A stretch of DNA of 42,766 bases, from NCBI GenBank assembly GCA_016282015.1, contig JAEEJS010000068.1, positions 1-42,766 on the forward strand, in the 5' to 3' direction. Positions 16,788-26,069 of this stretch are shown piece after piece. Source of the stretch: Bacteroidales bacterium. Lineage in GTDB: Bacteria; Bacteroidota; Bacteroidia; Bacteroidales; F082. The notes below the pieces were generated by a model. That model had not been told where the DNA came from and did no database searches. It saw only the letters and a program-made list of their open reading frames with translations. Position 1 is the stretch's first letter. Each line of letters begins with the position of its first letter. A program made the translations under genes and the position numbers.

Positions 16788-17543
16788 ATGAAGACTAAAT
16801 TATTGATCATATTGACTTTGTCTTTTCTTACATGTTTCTTTTCATGCAAGAAAAGCCCGCTTACTATAGGTAAAATAGTTACCGTTTACCGTGAGCTGCC
16901 CGACTTTTATGAAGTACGCCTCAACGACGACATCAACCTGGTTTTGGAACACTCCAATACAAATTCCATCATCATTACTACAGGCGAAAACATAGTCGAC
17001 CAAATCACCACCGAAGTCAAAGACGGGGTTCTGACCATAAGCAACACCACCACAATGTCTTGGATCAGACCTTACGATTACGAGCGCACCGCCACTTTGT
17101 ACTACAAAGATATAACCAACTTTGTTTTCGGAGCCAGCGGCACTCTCAAGTCAACTGGCACTTACAACAATGAAACAGACAACCCCGACGGACACTACCG
17201 ATTTGAAGTAGACGGGGGTTCTGGCGATATAAATCTATGCATCAACAACTGCAAAAGATTTGATGTGGTGTACCGATACGGCACCAGCCGCGTTAACCTG
17301 CGTGGTCAGAACAATCGTAATCTTGTGGTTGAAAAAAGAAGTTACGGTATTTTTGACGCCCGCGACCTCTGCGCCGACAGCGTGGCAATTATGAGCAAAA
17401 CTCCCGCCCACAGCTATATCTGGGCGAACAAGAGCATCAAAGCCAATATACTACATCACGGGAATGTGTATTATAAAGGCGAGCCCGACAGCATATCCGT
17501 CACGTATGGCGAATATGCTGAAGGAAAGCTCATTCCATTTTAA
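16788..17543 (+). CDS. GIN-domain (DUF2807) lipoprotein
   Basis: 251 aa with a lipoprotein signal peptide; the lipobox FFSC places lipidation at Cys20. The remainder matches the DUF2807 head domain: a right-handed beta-helix-like series beginning [17 protein letters not shown], then [36 protein letters not shown] and a C-terminal [18 protein letters not shown] turn. Such proteins are common in Bacteroidota envelopes; no reaction is known. Lipidated by Lgt and probably located at the outer membrane. It is co-transcribed with the PagL-like gene, so a shared role in outer-membrane adaptation is possible. Its TAA overlaps the convergent proS TAA by two of three bases. Confidence 0.85.
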   Translation: MKTKLLIILTLSFLTCFFSCKKSPLTIGKIVTVYRELPDFYEVRLNDDINLVLEHSNTNSIIITTGENIVDQITTEVKDGVLTISNTTTMSWIRPYDYERTATLYYKDITNFVFGASGTLKSTGTYNNETDNPDGHYRFEVDGGSGDINLCINNCKRFDVVYRYGTSRVNLRGQNNRNLVVEKRSYGIFDARDLCADSVAIMSKTPAHSYIWANKSIKANILHHGNVYYKGEPDSISVTYGEYAEGKLIPF

Positions 17544-19012
17544 TATGCTTTAGCAAATATAACTCTTCTCTTCGAAGGTTTTCCTGAGAATATGTCGACT
17601 CCGTCTTCGTAATCGTCATCCAACGGGATGCAGCGAAGTGTAGCCTTTGTCTCTTCCTTGATGGCAAGCTCGGTTTCGGTAGTGCCGTCCCAGTGAGCGT
17701 AAGCGAATCCACCGTTTTCTATAACCTGTTTGAACTCGTCCCAAGTGTCGACGCGATGGGTGTTGGCTTTTCGATATGCGAGAGCCTTGTTGAACAGGCT
17801 GTTCTGGATATCATCGAGCAAACCGAGAATGTGGTCTTCCATCTCCTGTTCCGAAATCTCTTGTTTGGTCAAGGTATCGCGGCGGGCAATCTCGACCGTC
17901 TGATTTTCAACGTCCCTCGGGCCCGCCGCCAGACGTACCGGCACTCCCTTCATTTCCCATTCTGCAAACTTAAAGCCAGGCTTCTGCGTATCGCGGTCGT
18001 CAAACTTCACTCTCAAGCCTTTTGCCTCGAGGCGCTGTTTCATCTGCGAGCAGTAATCCAAAACCTTCTGCTGCTGGTCGTCAGTCTTGTAGATAGGCAC
18101 TATGACCACCTCTATAGGAGCCACCTTCGGAGGCAACACCAGACCGTTGTCGTCTGAGTGAGCCATGATCAAAGCACCCATCAGACGTGTTGAAACGCCC
18201 CAGGATGTAGCCCACACATATTCAAGTTTGTTGTCCTTATTCAGATACTTCACATCGAAAGCCTTGGCGAAGTTCTGTCCGAGGAAGTGTGATGTACCGG
18301 CCTGCAAAGCCTTGCCGTCCTGCATCATAGCCTCAATGCAGAATGTCTCTACAGCACCTGCGAAACGCTCATTGGCACTCTTAATACCTCTGATAACCGG
18401 CACCGCCATGTATTTCTCAGCGAAATCAGCGTACACGGCAAGCATCTTTTCGGCTTCGGCCATAGCTTCTTCTCTGGTGGCATGAGCGGTGTGACCTTCT
18501 TGCCACAGGAACTCAGCTGTGCGGAGGAACAAGCGTGTACGCATCTCCCAGCGCACCACGTTAGCCCACTGGTTGCACAAAATCGGGAGGTCGCGATAAC
18601 TCTTGATCCAGTTTCTATATGTATCCCAAATAATAGTCTCAGATGTAGGACGGACAATGAGCTCTTCCTCCAGTTTGGCCTCAGGGTCTACCACTATGCC
18701 CGGACCGTCAGGGTTCTTCATCAGGCGGTAATGTGTCACCACCGCGCATTCCTTGGCGAAGCCCTCAACATGGTTGGCTTCCTTACTAAAGAAACTCTTA
18801 GGAATAAAAAGCGGGAAATATGCGTTGACGTGACCCGTGTCTTTGAACATCTTGTCGAGAGCGTCGTGCATGAACTCCCAGATAGCATATCCGTAAGGCT
18901 TAATCACCATACAACCTCTCACTGCCGAACTCTCGGCCAACTCTGCCTTATTCACAATATCATTGTACCACTGTGAATAATTTTCTTGACGTGTTGTAAT
19001 TTCTTTTGCCAT
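17540..19012 (-). CDS. proS: Prolyl-tRNA synthetase (archaeal/eukaryote-type)
   Basis: 490 aa from the ATG at 19012 ([20 protein letters not shown]). An in-frame extension to 19177 would cross the promoter and is rejected. Class II motifs are visible: motif 2 around [20 protein letters not shown], and motif 3 around [33 protein letters not shown] is the proline pocket loop. The anticodon-binding domain follows from about 285, and a C-terminal zinc-like domain ends ...RRVIFAKAY. There is no INS editing insertion, so this is the ProS type 3 form. It charges tRNA-Pro. The -7 element TAATTTTG is at 19054-19061. Confidence 0.96.
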   Translation of the reverse strand: MAKEITTRQENYSQWYNDIVNKAELAESSAVRGCMVIKPYGYAIWEFMHDALDKMFKDTGHVNAYFPLFIPKSFFSKEANHVEGFAKECAVVTHYRLMKNPDGPGIVVDPEAKLEEELIVRPTSETIIWDTYRNWIKSYRDLPILCNQWANVVRWEMRTRLFLRTAEFLWQEGHTAHATREEAMAEAEKMLAVYADFAEKYMAVPVIRGIKSANERFAGAVETFCIEAMMQDGKALQAGTSHFLGQNFAKAFDVKYLNKDNKLEYVWATSWGVSTRLMGALIMAHSDDNGLVLPPKVAPIEVVIVPIYKTDDQQQKVLDYCSQMKQRLEAKGLRVKFDDRDTQKPGFKFAEWEMKGVPVRLAAGPRDVENQTVEIARRDTLTKQEISEQEMEDHILGLLDDIQNSLFNKALAYRKANTHRVDTWDEFKQVIENGGFAYAHWDGTTETELAIKEETKATLRCIPLDDDYEDGVDIFSGKPSKRRVIFAKAY

Positions 19013-19053
19013 TTTATAAAGTTTGGTACGATTTTTGTTACTTTTTGAGAGCG

Positions 19054-19061
19054 CAAAATTA
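19054..19061 (-). promoter_or_regulatory. -7 element TAATTTTG for proS
   Basis: Exact TAnnTTTG on the minus strand, leader of about 35 nt to the ATG at 19012. Confidence 0.55.
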
Positions 19062-19100
19062 CAAATTTTTTCGCAAAGTAATAATAAAAAGTGAAATATT

Positions 19101-20183
19101 ATGAAAAGGACTTTGATTTTGTTAATGGCAGTAATTCCGTTGCTAACTGCCTGTGCTTCAAGCAGTAATGTCATCAACGACGACGCTTACTATTCACCTT
19201 ACGACAACAAGGCCCAATACGAAAAAAACCTGGTCACAGCCAACTACGGTTATTTCGATTCGGAAGCCATCAACGGCGTGAAAGAAGTAAAGTATACAAA
19301 ATCCGCCCCTGTCGACACAATTATAGCTGTTGTCGACACCGTTTATATAATAGAGGTTCCTACATCAAACGTAACAGTTGAGATCGGTACAGGTATCGGA
19401 GTAGGTTTTGGCATAGGCGTCGGACTCGGTTGGGGTCTCTACTCTTGGGACCCGTTCTGGGATCCTTATTGGTATCCTTCCTACTATCCTTACTATAGAC
19501 ATTATTGGTCATGGGCACCATATTACTGGGCGCCATACTACCCATATTATTCACCTTACTACTGTGGATGCTGGAACTATCATCACCCACACCATCCTCA
19601 TTGCGGCGGTCACGGTAACATATACAACAACAGCCACTACGGCGCAGTCAACCATGGCAACGGCAACCTGAACGGAGTCACACGTCCAAGCAGAAACGGC
19701 AATGTTGGCGGCGGCAATGGCGGCGGCAGAAGCGAGCGCAAGTCATACTCTCCGGCCAACAGCAACCGTCAGACTCGTTCCAATTCAGAGTATGTACGTC
19801 CACAAAGCAGCACACGCAGCAACACTGCAACTGCACGTCCAAGCAGCAGTGCAACTGCCCGTCCAAGCAGCAACAGTTCGACCGTCCGTCCAAGCAGCAA
19901 CAGTTCGACCGCACGTCCAAGTAACAACAACTCGACTGTTCGTCAAAGCAATAGCAGCACGACCACACGTCCTAACAGCAATGTCAGACAAAACAATAAC
20001 GTCAGACAAAACAGCAACATTCGAAATAGCACTCCTTCACAGAGAAATACCAGCAGTAGCCCGACTCGAAGCAGCGGCAGTTACAACAGCGGTTCACGCA
20101 GTGGCGGCAGCATGGGAGGTTCGCGTAGCGGCGGAGGCAGCGTTGGCGGCGGAGGTTCACGCGGCGGCGGAGGCAGAAGATAG
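19101..20183 (+). CDS. Tyr/Trp-rich, Ser/Arg/Asn-repeat lipoprotein
   Basis: 360 aa. Lipoprotein signal peptide with lipobox LTAC (Cys18). Residues about 95-110 form a Gly/Val-rich hydrophobic strand, residues about 112-155 are extremely rich in Tyr, Trp and Pro (motifs such as [17 protein letters not shown]), and a His/Cys patch HHPHHPHC follows near 165-172. From about 210 the chain is low-complexity: imperfect 9-residue units of the form TARPSSNSS repeated several times, then a Gly/Ser/Arg-rich tail ending GGGGRR. Homologues in Bacteroides are often labelled 'vitellogenin II' by composition only. The Tyr-rich and His-rich segments suggest wall or metal interaction, but no function is known. 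It precedes a FadL-type porin by 37 bp and may be co-transcribed with it. Confidence 0.85.
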   Translation: MKRTLILLMAVIPLLTACASSSNVINDDAYYSPYDNKAQYEKNLVTANYGYFDSEAINGVKEVKYTKSAPVDTIIAVVDTVYIIEVPTSNVTVEIGTGIGVGFGIGVGLGWGLYSWDPFWDPYWYPSYYPYYRHYWSWAPYYWAPYYPYYSPYYCGCWNYHHPHHPHCGGHGNIYNNSHYGAVNHGNGNLNGVTRPSRNGNVGGGNGGGRSERKSYSPANSNRQTRSNSEYVRPQSSTRSNTATARPSSSATARPSSNSSTVRPSSNSSTARPSNNNSTVRQSNSSTTTRPNSNVRQNNNVRQNSNIRNSTPSQRNTSSSPTRSSGSYNSGSRSGGSMGGSRSGGGSVGGGGSRGGGGRR

Positions 20184-20220
20184 TTCCCAATTAATGGTTT
20201 AAAGTTAAAAGTATAAAGTC

Positions 20221-21699
20221 ATGAAAAAGACATTATTGATAATCATATTATTAGGTTCAGTATTGGCTAAAGCCCAGAATGCTATTGATCTTTATGAATT
20301 CTCATCGGTTATTTATCAAGGTACAGCAAAGAGCGCAGCCATGGGCAATGCCATAGGAGCCGTAGGCCAGGACTTTTCAGCTATCAGCATTAACCCTGCC
20401 AGCCTTGGACTATTCAGAAGATCGTCTTTCGTATTCACCCCGGCTTTGTACCTGAGTTCGACCGTATCGAAATACCAAGGTTCGAACGGTGACGACAGAG
20501 CCATAAAAATGCCGATCAACAACATAGGCCTCACCTGGACCAGCGAGATTAACGACGGCTCGTTGAAATCGGTGAGTTTCGCATTAGGCATGAACCGCAC
20601 AAACAATTACACATTCAACTCCTACCTCAGCGGTGACAACCGCCACACCTCGCTGGTAGACGCTTATTTCTCAGAGATGGAGGCTAACAACATAAATTCA
20701 GCCAACGACTTGTACGACTTCTCGCCCAACAACCTTTATCCGCTTTGGTACACATACGTAATTGACAGTATCGCTCCGGATTATTATACCACTTACGTTC
20801 CGGCCGGAGGTCTCAACCAGCAGCGCGGAGTGGTAAAACGCGGCAAAGCCAACGAGCTGTCATTTTCAGCCGGTTTTAATTTCAACGAAAAATGGTTCCT
20901 CGGCATTGGTTTGAATGTACCGCATTTCAACCGTGACATGACCACCGAATACAAAGAAACCAACCTCTATCCGGATAAATTCAGAAACTGGAGCCAGCAG
21001 GAAGTTATAACCAGCAGTGGCTGGGGTGTCAATGCCAAAATAGGTGTGATTGTGTTTCCGGTCAAATGGTTGCGCTTGGGAGCAACTTTCCATACACCTA
21101 CCATATACAGAGTGGACGCAAGTTGGTATACCAACACATTCTCCAGATTCAACAACAACAGCTATTCGTATCAGTCCGAAACAGGCACATATACATACAC
21201 CCTTACAACTCCATACAGGCTAGGTGCAAACGCCGCTGTCATTTTCGGCAATTTCGGCATGATTACAGCCGACTATGAGTATATCGACTACACCAACATA
21301 CGCGCCTCGGCTCACAATTATAAATTCACTCATCTCAATAACGACATAGATGCAAGGTTCAACTCCACCTCCAACATCAGAATAGGTACAGAGTGGCGTT
21401 ACCAGAACTTATGCTTCAGAGGAGGTTATGCTTTTTATGGCAGCCCATACGGCTTTAACGACGACCGACTCCGCACCAACTCATACTCATGCGGTTTAGG
21501 CTACACCTACCACGATTTCACCATCGATTTGGCTTACGTTCTGAGTCGCCGCACCAACACCTATCAGCTTTACTCGGAGTACACCCTCTACCCGGCCGTT
21601 TATCACGAAGGCGATCAGGATGTGGTTGACGATACAAAAGTAAAAGAGACAACCAACATCAATCAGCTGGTCGTCTCTTTCAAATTCAGACTTGATTAA
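20221..21699 (+). CDS. OmpP1/FadL/TodX-family outer-membrane transport protein
   Basis: 492 aa with signal peptide 1-18 (MKKTLLIIILLGSVLAKA). The mature N-terminus runs through SSVIYQGTAKSAAMGNAIGA and SINPASLGLFRRSS, the typical hatch region of Bacteroidota FadL-like proteins, followed by about 14 amphipathic strands and a C-terminal aromatic-ended strand (VSFKFRLD). Members import hydrophobic compounds such as fatty acids or aromatics; in Bacteroidetes they are often misnamed hemin receptor. No substrate can be assigned. Its stop is only 5 bp from that of the convergent zinc-ribbon gene; a weak hairpin AAAGAA/TTCTTT covers both stops. Confidence 0.88.
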   Translation: MKKTLLIIILLGSVLAKAQNAIDLYEFSSVIYQGTAKSAAMGNAIGAVGQDFSAISINPASLGLFRRSSFVFTPALYLSSTVSKYQGSNGDDRAIKMPINNIGLTWTSEINDGSLKSVSFALGMNRTNNYTFNSYLSGDNRHTSLVDAYFSEMEANNINSANDLYDFSPNNLYPLWYTYVIDSIAPDYYTTYVPAGGLNQQRGVVKRGKANELSFSAGFNFNEKWFLGIGLNVPHFNRDMTTEYKETNLYPDKFRNWSQQEVITSSGWGVNAKIGVIVFPVKWLRLGATFHTPTIYRVDASWYTNTFSRFNNNSYSYQSETGTYTYTLTTPYRLGANAAVIFGNFGMITADYEYIDYTNIRASAHNYKFTHLNNDIDARFNSTSNIRIGTEWRYQNLCFRGGYAFYGSPYGFNDDRLRTNSYSCGLGYTYHDFTIDLAYVLSRRTNTYQLYSEYTLYPAVYHEGDQDVVDDTKVKETTNINQLVVSFKFRLD

Positions 21700-21704
21700 A
21701 GAAA

Positions 21705-22493
21705 TCAGTTCTTTGCGTTGTACTGGTCGATGATGTCTTGGTCAACCAGGATACGTCCGCAGTACTCGCACACGATAATCTTCTTGTGGATGCGAATATC
21801 GAGCTGATGTTGTGGCGGAATCTTGTTGAAGCAACCGCCGCAGGCGTCACGCTCGATTTTCACAACTGCCAAACCGTTACGTGCGCTCTTGCGGATACGC
21901 TTGTAAGCTGAAAGCAGGCGGTCTTCGATCAATGCTTCACTTTCCTTTGATTTCTTTACAAGTTCCTCTTCCTCTTTCTCTGTCTCCTCAACGATTGAAT
22001 TCAACTCCGACTGCTTGATGACGAGGTCATTCTTGCGCTCGGCGAGCTTGGCCTGTGTGGCTTCAAGACCGTTTTTGATGTCCTCCATCTTGATGGTAGC
22101 GTCTTTGATGCGCTTTTCGCAGAGCTGGATCTCAAGTGACTGATATTCTGTCTCTTTGGTCAGAGAATCATACTCACGGCTGTTACGGACGTTGTTCTGC
22201 TGCTCCTCATACTTCTTGATAAGAGCCTGTGTCTCTTTGATTTTAATCTTGTAGTTGGTAACGTCGGTATTGAATTTCTTCAGGTCAGCCTCGTAGTTGG
22301 CGATACGTGTTTCCAAACCGGCCACCTCATCCTCGAGGTCCTGCACAGCTTCAGGCAATTCACCACGCACTATACGAATCTTGTCAATCTTGGAATCTAT
22401 CTGTTGCAGTGTGTAAAGTGCAACAAGCTTCTTTTCAACGGTAATTTCAATCTGTTCTTCCTCGTTGAGTTTAAGTTCTTGAGTATCAGACAT
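21705..22493 (-). CDS. C4-type zinc-ribbon coiled-coil protein (zf-RING_7 / DUF164)
   Basis: 262 aa. Residues about 20-200 are a long, heptad-rich coiled coil (for example ELPEAVQDLEDEVAGLETRI). The C-terminus is a zinc ribbon with two CxxC pairs, CGGC near residue 218 and CEYC near residue 241. This family is widespread and of uncertain function; nucleic-acid binding is likely from the ribbon. It lies 18 bp after the Nif3-like gene, so the two are one operon, a pairing that I recall as common in Bacteroidota and some other phyla. Confidence 0.9.
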   Translation of the reverse strand: MSDTQELKLNEEEQIEITVEKKLVALYTLQQIDSKIDKIRIVRGELPEAVQDLEDEVAGLETRIANYEADLKKFNTDVTNYKIKIKETQALIKKYEEQQNNVRNSREYDSLTKETEYQSLEIQLCEKRIKDATIKMEDIKNGLEATQAKLAERKNDLVIKQSELNSIVEETEKEEEELVKKSKESEALIEDRLLSAYKRIRKSARNGLAVVKIERDACGGCFNKIPPQHQLDIRIHKKIIVCEYCGRILVDQDIIDQYNAKN

Positions 22494-22511
22494 TTATCTT
22501 AATTTTAATAT

Positions 22512-23306
22512 TTATACAAAATAATTTATCGAGTTAGTTTTGACCCTCGAAATTGAAACTGCAAATTTACAAAATTTTTTAATAATTGCATCAGCAATTA
22601 ATTCTTTTGTAAATTGTTCAGTTTCATAGTGTCCGGCATCCACAAGCAGAAGTTGTCCGTCGGCCTCGAAAAAGTCGTGATATTTCACATCGGCGGTAAC
22701 ATAAGCATCTGCATTACAATGCTTTACATTTTCCAGAAGAAAAAATCCCGAACCTCCGCAAACGGCCACTTTTCTGATCTTCTTACCCAAAAATTCCGAA
22801 TGGCGGAGAGCCTGGCAACCAAGATTTTTCTTGACCATGGCCAAAAAATCCTTCTCGTCCATGTCATTTTCGAGATAACCTATCATCCCACCGCCCGTAG
22901 TGACATCCTCCTCCACTTTCATTGGCTCCAAAACCTCCGGATTTTTCAGTCCAAGTCTGTCGGCAAGCCATTTGCTAACTCCAAGATAGCTGTTGTCAAG
23001 GTTGGTATGCATACATGCTATGGCTATATCGTTCTTTATGGCCTTCATTATGATTCTTTCGATAGTGTTTTCGGGCAAAAGATGCTTCAGAGGACGGTAA
23101 ATCACAGGGTGATGGCTAATCAGCAGATGATAACCACCCTGTATAGCCTCATCTATTACTTCTTCAGTCACATCAAGCGTCACCAACGCTTTGTCAATCA
23201 GCATATTAGCATCTCCAACAAGCAGGCCGGCATTATCCCATGACTCTTGCCAATGCAAAGGGGCGATATCGGTAATGCATCCTACAATCTCACTAACCTT
23301 ATTCAT
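22512..23306 (-). CDS. Nif3-like dinuclear metal centre protein (YbgI/DUF34)
   Basis: 264 aa. The family's metal-ligand motifs are present: ISHHPVIYRPLKHL (about residues 63-76), HTNLDNS near residue 100, and the C-terminal DAGHYETEQF near 224. Many Bacteroidota homologues carry an ~100-residue inserted PII-like domain and reach ~365 aa; this one is the short form, without the insertion. The fold forms a toroidal hexamer with two metal ions per subunit. The reaction is unsettled; GTP cyclohydrolase 1 type 2 is the name often copied. It is co-transcribed with the zinc-ribbon protein and divergent from lpxK. Confidence 0.92.
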   Translation of the reverse strand: MNKVSEIVGCITDIAPLHWQESWDNAGLLVGDANMLIDKALVTLDVTEEVIDEAIQGGYHLLISHHPVIYRPLKHLLPENTIERIIMKAIKNDIAIACMHTNLDNSYLGVSKWLADRLGLKNPEVLEPMKVEEDVTTGGGMIGYLENDMDEKDFLAMVKKNLGCQALRHSEFLGKKIRKVAVCGGSGFFLLENVKHCNADAYVTADVKYHDFFEADGQLLLVDAGHYETEQFTKELIADAIIKKFCKFAVSISRVKTNSINYFV

Positions 23307-23343
23307 TTTTTGAAATTTTGCGCTAAATTATTAAAATTTTTTG

Positions 23344-23351
23344 TACATTTG
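23344..23351 (+). promoter_or_regulatory. -7 element TACATTTG for the lpxK-pnp-lpxH operon
   Basis: Exact TAnnTTTG; a TTTG at 23317-23320 lies 23 nt upstream. Leader of about 21 nt to the ATG at 23379. Confidence 0.6.
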
Positions 23352-23378
23352 TACGCTTAATTAAGAAAATTCACAATA

Positions 23379-24437
23379 ATGAGTGTTTTGCTTGCGCCTA
23401 TATCATGGATTTATGCCTTGATTCTGAAGACAAGACATAAGTTGTATGATTGGGGCATATTGAAATCGAGGAGTTTCAGTGTGCCCACTGTATGCGTTGG
23501 AAATCTGGCACTTGGCGGCACAGGCAAGACGCCTCATACCGAATATCTCATCAGGCTTTTGAAAGACAAGTTCAATGTGGCGGTTTTAAGCCGAGGATAT
23601 GGCAGAGAATCAAAGGGGTATGTGTTAGCCGACGAGTCTGCTACATACAGGAAGATCGGCGATGAACCCATGCAATATCACAGCAAGTTCCCAGACATCA
23701 CAGTGGCAGTGGACGAAAACCGCTGTGAGGGTGTGCAAAAGCTGATGCAATTGGAGAAGGCTCCAGATGTCATACTTCTAGACGACGCCTATCAGCACAG
23801 ACGCATCAAACCGGGGCTAAACATTCTGCTCACCGACTATTACAATGTTTACAAGAAAGACATGCTGCTGCCTGCGGGACGTCTGCGCGATGTGAAGTCG
23901 GAAGCCAAGCGGGCCGACATAATCATTTTAACCAAGTCGCCACAAGTGCTTTTGCCTTACGATAAGCGGGATGCCTTGCAAATCATAAACGCCACCCCTT
24001 CGCAAAAGGTATTCTTCACCTACATTGATTTCAAAGCGATTACGCCAGTAAACGATTTGGCAAAGGGCATCAATATGCAGGACATGAAATCGGTTTATCT
24101 ATTCTGCGGAATAGCCAACCCCTACCCTCTGGAGGATCACTTGAAGAGACATTTCAACACCGTTATAACCAATTATTACAGCGACCACCATTGCTACAAC
24201 GACTTAGACATTGACATAATAGTGGATGGTTTCAATTATGTGATAGGCAACAACAAAATAGCGGTGACCACCGAAAAAGACTTGATGAGAATAAGCAATT
24301 CCGAGTATATTCACAAGTTTGACAATGTACCTCTGTTCACCATTCCGATTGAGGTACGTTTCAATGACAAAAATGAAGAAGAACAGTTTAACAATTTGAT
24401 TTTGGATTATGTTGGAACAGATTCTAGAGACAGTTGA
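23379..24437 (+). CDS. lpxK: Tetraacyldisaccharide 4'-kinase
   Basis: 352 aa. An N-terminal membrane-associated helix (residues about 1-20) leads to the P-loop GGTGKT (46-51) within VCVGNLALGGTGKTP, then LSRGYGRESKG, GDEPMQ, and ILLDDAYQHRRI (catalytic DDxxQH motif). It phosphorylates the 4' position of the tetraacyl disaccharide to give lipid IVA at the inner membrane. It is the first gene of a tight operon: pnp starts 29 bases before its stop, and lpxH, which acts two steps earlier in the same pathway, follows pnp. Confidence 0.95.
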   Translation: MSVLLAPISWIYALILKTRHKLYDWGILKSRSFSVPTVCVGNLALGGTGKTPHTEYLIRLLKDKFNVAVLSRGYGRESKGYVLADESATYRKIGDEPMQYHSKFPDITVAVDENRCEGVQKLMQLEKAPDVILLDDAYQHRRIKPGLNILLTDYYNVYKKDMLLPAGRLRDVKSEAKRADIIILTKSPQVLLPYDKRDALQIINATPSQKVFFTYIDFKAITPVNDLAKGINMQDMKSVYLFCGIANPYPLEDHLKRHFNTVITNYYSDHHCYNDLDIDIIVDGFNYVIGNNKIAVTTEKDLMRISNSEYIHKFDNVPLFTIPIEVRFNDKNEEEQFNNLILDYVGTDSRDS

Positions 24438-25236
24438 TTTTCTCAAATCAAAGACAAACTCTTTTGAGCCGGAGATAGGAATAGTGTTGGGCTCAGGCCT
24501 TGGCGGACTGGTAAACGTCATGGACATCCAGTACACCATACCGTTCAAGGATGTTCCGAATTTCCCGGTCTCGACAGTGAAAGGTCACAAAGGCCAGCTG
24601 GTGTTCGGTATTTTAAGCGGACGCAAGGTGATGGCCATGCAGGGCCGTTTCCATCATTACGAAGGTTACAGCACAGCGCAGATCACAATCCCAATCAGGG
24701 TTATGAAATATATGGGGGCCAGGCTGTTAGTGCTCAGCAATGCCAGCGGCGGCATCAACCCCAGTTTCCGCGTCAGCGACATAATGTTCATCACAGACCA
24801 TATCAATCTGTTACCTAACCCTCTCATCGGCAACAACGACGAGCGTATAGGCACACGTTTCCCCGACATGAGCGAGGCTTACGACCACAGATTGATTGTC
24901 TTGGCCGACGATATAGCCAAGAAGCTGGATATTCACGTGCAGCACGGCGTTTATGTGGGCGACTCGGGCCCGTCGTACGAGACTCCGGCCGAGTACCGCT
25001 ACTACCGCGCCATAGGAGGCGACTGCGTGGGAATGTCGACAGTGCCCGAGGTCATAGTGGCACGCCACTGCGGACTTACAGTGTTCGCTGTTTCGGTCAT
25101 CACCGACCTTGGCGGGCAGGAAATTCCGGTTGAGGTTACCCACGAGGAGGTGCTCAACGCAGCCAATGTAGCCGAGCCAAAAATGACTGCCATAATTCAG
25201 GAGATGTTCAAACGCCTAGACGAGATTGATTTATAA
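24409..25236 (+). CDS. Purine nucleoside phosphorylase (trimeric PNP family)
   Basis: 275 aa, usual for the trimeric class. Motifs: IVLGSGLGGL (phosphate loop), MQGRFHHYEGY, LVLSNASGGIN, GDSGPSYETPAEYR and GDCVGMSTVPEVIVARH. It splits purine nucleosides with phosphate to base and ribose-1-phosphate. The base-contact position that is Asn243 in human PNP (VITN) is Asp233 here (VITDLGG); in human PNP the Asn-to-Asp change shifts preference from guanosine/inosine towards adenosine, so the specificity may differ from the textbook enzyme. It is translated from a start inside lpxK (29-base overlap) and overlaps lpxH by one base (TAATG). Confidence 0.93.
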   Translation: MLEQILETVDFLKSKTNSFEPEIGIVLGSGLGGLVNVMDIQYTIPFKDVPNFPVSTVKGHKGQLVFGILSGRKVMAMQGRFHHYEGYSTAQITIPIRVMKYMGARLLVLSNASGGINPSFRVSDIMFITDHINLLPNPLIGNNDERIGTRFPDMSEAYDHRLIVLADDIAKKLDIHVQHGVYVGDSGPSYETPAEYRYYRAIGGDCVGMSTVPEVIVARHCGLTVFAVSVITDLGGQEIPVEVTHEEVLNAANVAEPKMTAIIQEMFKRLDEIDL

Positions 25237-26006
25237 TGATTTACTTCGCAACAGATTTTCATCTCGGTGTGCCCACACTGGAAGACAGCCAGCGCAGGGA
25301 GAAAATGCTTTTGGAATTTCTTGACTCCATCAAGCCTGACTGCGAGGAGTTGTTCCTAATGGGCGACTTGTTCGACTTCTGGTACGAGTACAAGACTGTG
25401 ATTCCGAAAGGTCATGTGCGGCTGCTCGGCAAGTTGGCCGACTTCATAGACAGCGGCATACCGGTGCATCTGTTCGCAGGCAACCACGATTTGTGGACTT
25501 TCTCCTATCTTCAGGAAGAAGTGGGCATACAAGTGCACAGGGAACCGGTTGTGATGACTCTCAAAGGCAAGAAATTCTTCATGGTGCACGGCGACGGACG
25601 CGGCCCTGGCGACAAAGGCTATAAATTCCTGAAAAGCGTGTTCGAGAACAGGTTTTTGCAATGGTGCTTCCGTCATATTCATCCCGATTTCGGTATCAGA
25701 GTGGCATTGAAATGGTCGCATAACCACAGATGCAAGAAACTCAGAAAAGAAGCCGAGGGCAACTACTACGCAGTGGTTGAGGAGACTCGTCTTTACAAAT
25801 ATGCCATGGAAGAGGCTCAGAAAGACCCTTCCATTGACTTCTTCGTGTTCGGACACCAACATAAGCCCATGCAGTACAAGACAGGCGAGCACGCTCTGAC
25901 CACTGTGGTCGGAAACTGGATCAGGGATTACACCTACGCCGTGTTTGACGGCGAGACGATGTCTCTACGTCACTACAAGCAATCTGAGGCGGAGTCAAGG
26001 TCATAG
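25236..26006 (+). CDS. lpxH: UDP-2,3-diacylglucosamine diphosphatase (LpxH-like)
   Basis: 256 aa calcineurin-like metallophosphoesterase. The dinuclear-site motifs occur in order: TDFHLG (Asp7, His9), MGDLFDFW, AGNHDLW, MVHGDG and VFGHQHKP. It releases UMP from UDP-2,3-diacylglucosamine to yield lipid X. The conserved LpxH-type insert (KSVFENRFLQWCFRHIHPDFG) distinguishes it from generic phosphoesterases. It is the last gene of the lpxK-pnp-lpxH unit and overlaps the pnp stop by one base. Confidence 0.92.
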   Translation: MIYFATDFHLGVPTLEDSQRREKMLLEFLDSIKPDCEELFLMGDLFDFWYEYKTVIPKGHVRLLGKLADFIDSGIPVHLFAGNHDLWTFSYLQEEVGIQVHREPVVMTLKGKKFFMVHGDGRGPGDKGYKFLKSVFENRFLQWCFRHIHPDFGIRVALKWSHNHRCKKLRKEAEGNYYAVVEETRLYKYAMEEAQKDPSIDFFVFGHQHKPMQYKTGEHALTTVVGNWIRDYTYAVFDGETMSLRHYKQSEAESRS

Positions 26007-26069
26007 CGAAGAGATGGTTATCACAGTAGTGAAATTATCATTAGGTTGAAGTTATTAAATTTAAATAAT

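Noticed and set aside
19013..19177. 55-residue N-terminal extension of proS
   Set aside because: It spans the TAATTTTG promoter and is hydrophobic, unlike ProRS N-termini.
19678..20202. Cys-rich and Ala/Val-rich frames over the lipoprotein repeats
   Set aside because: Products of the Ser-codon AGC/GCA repeats in other frames.
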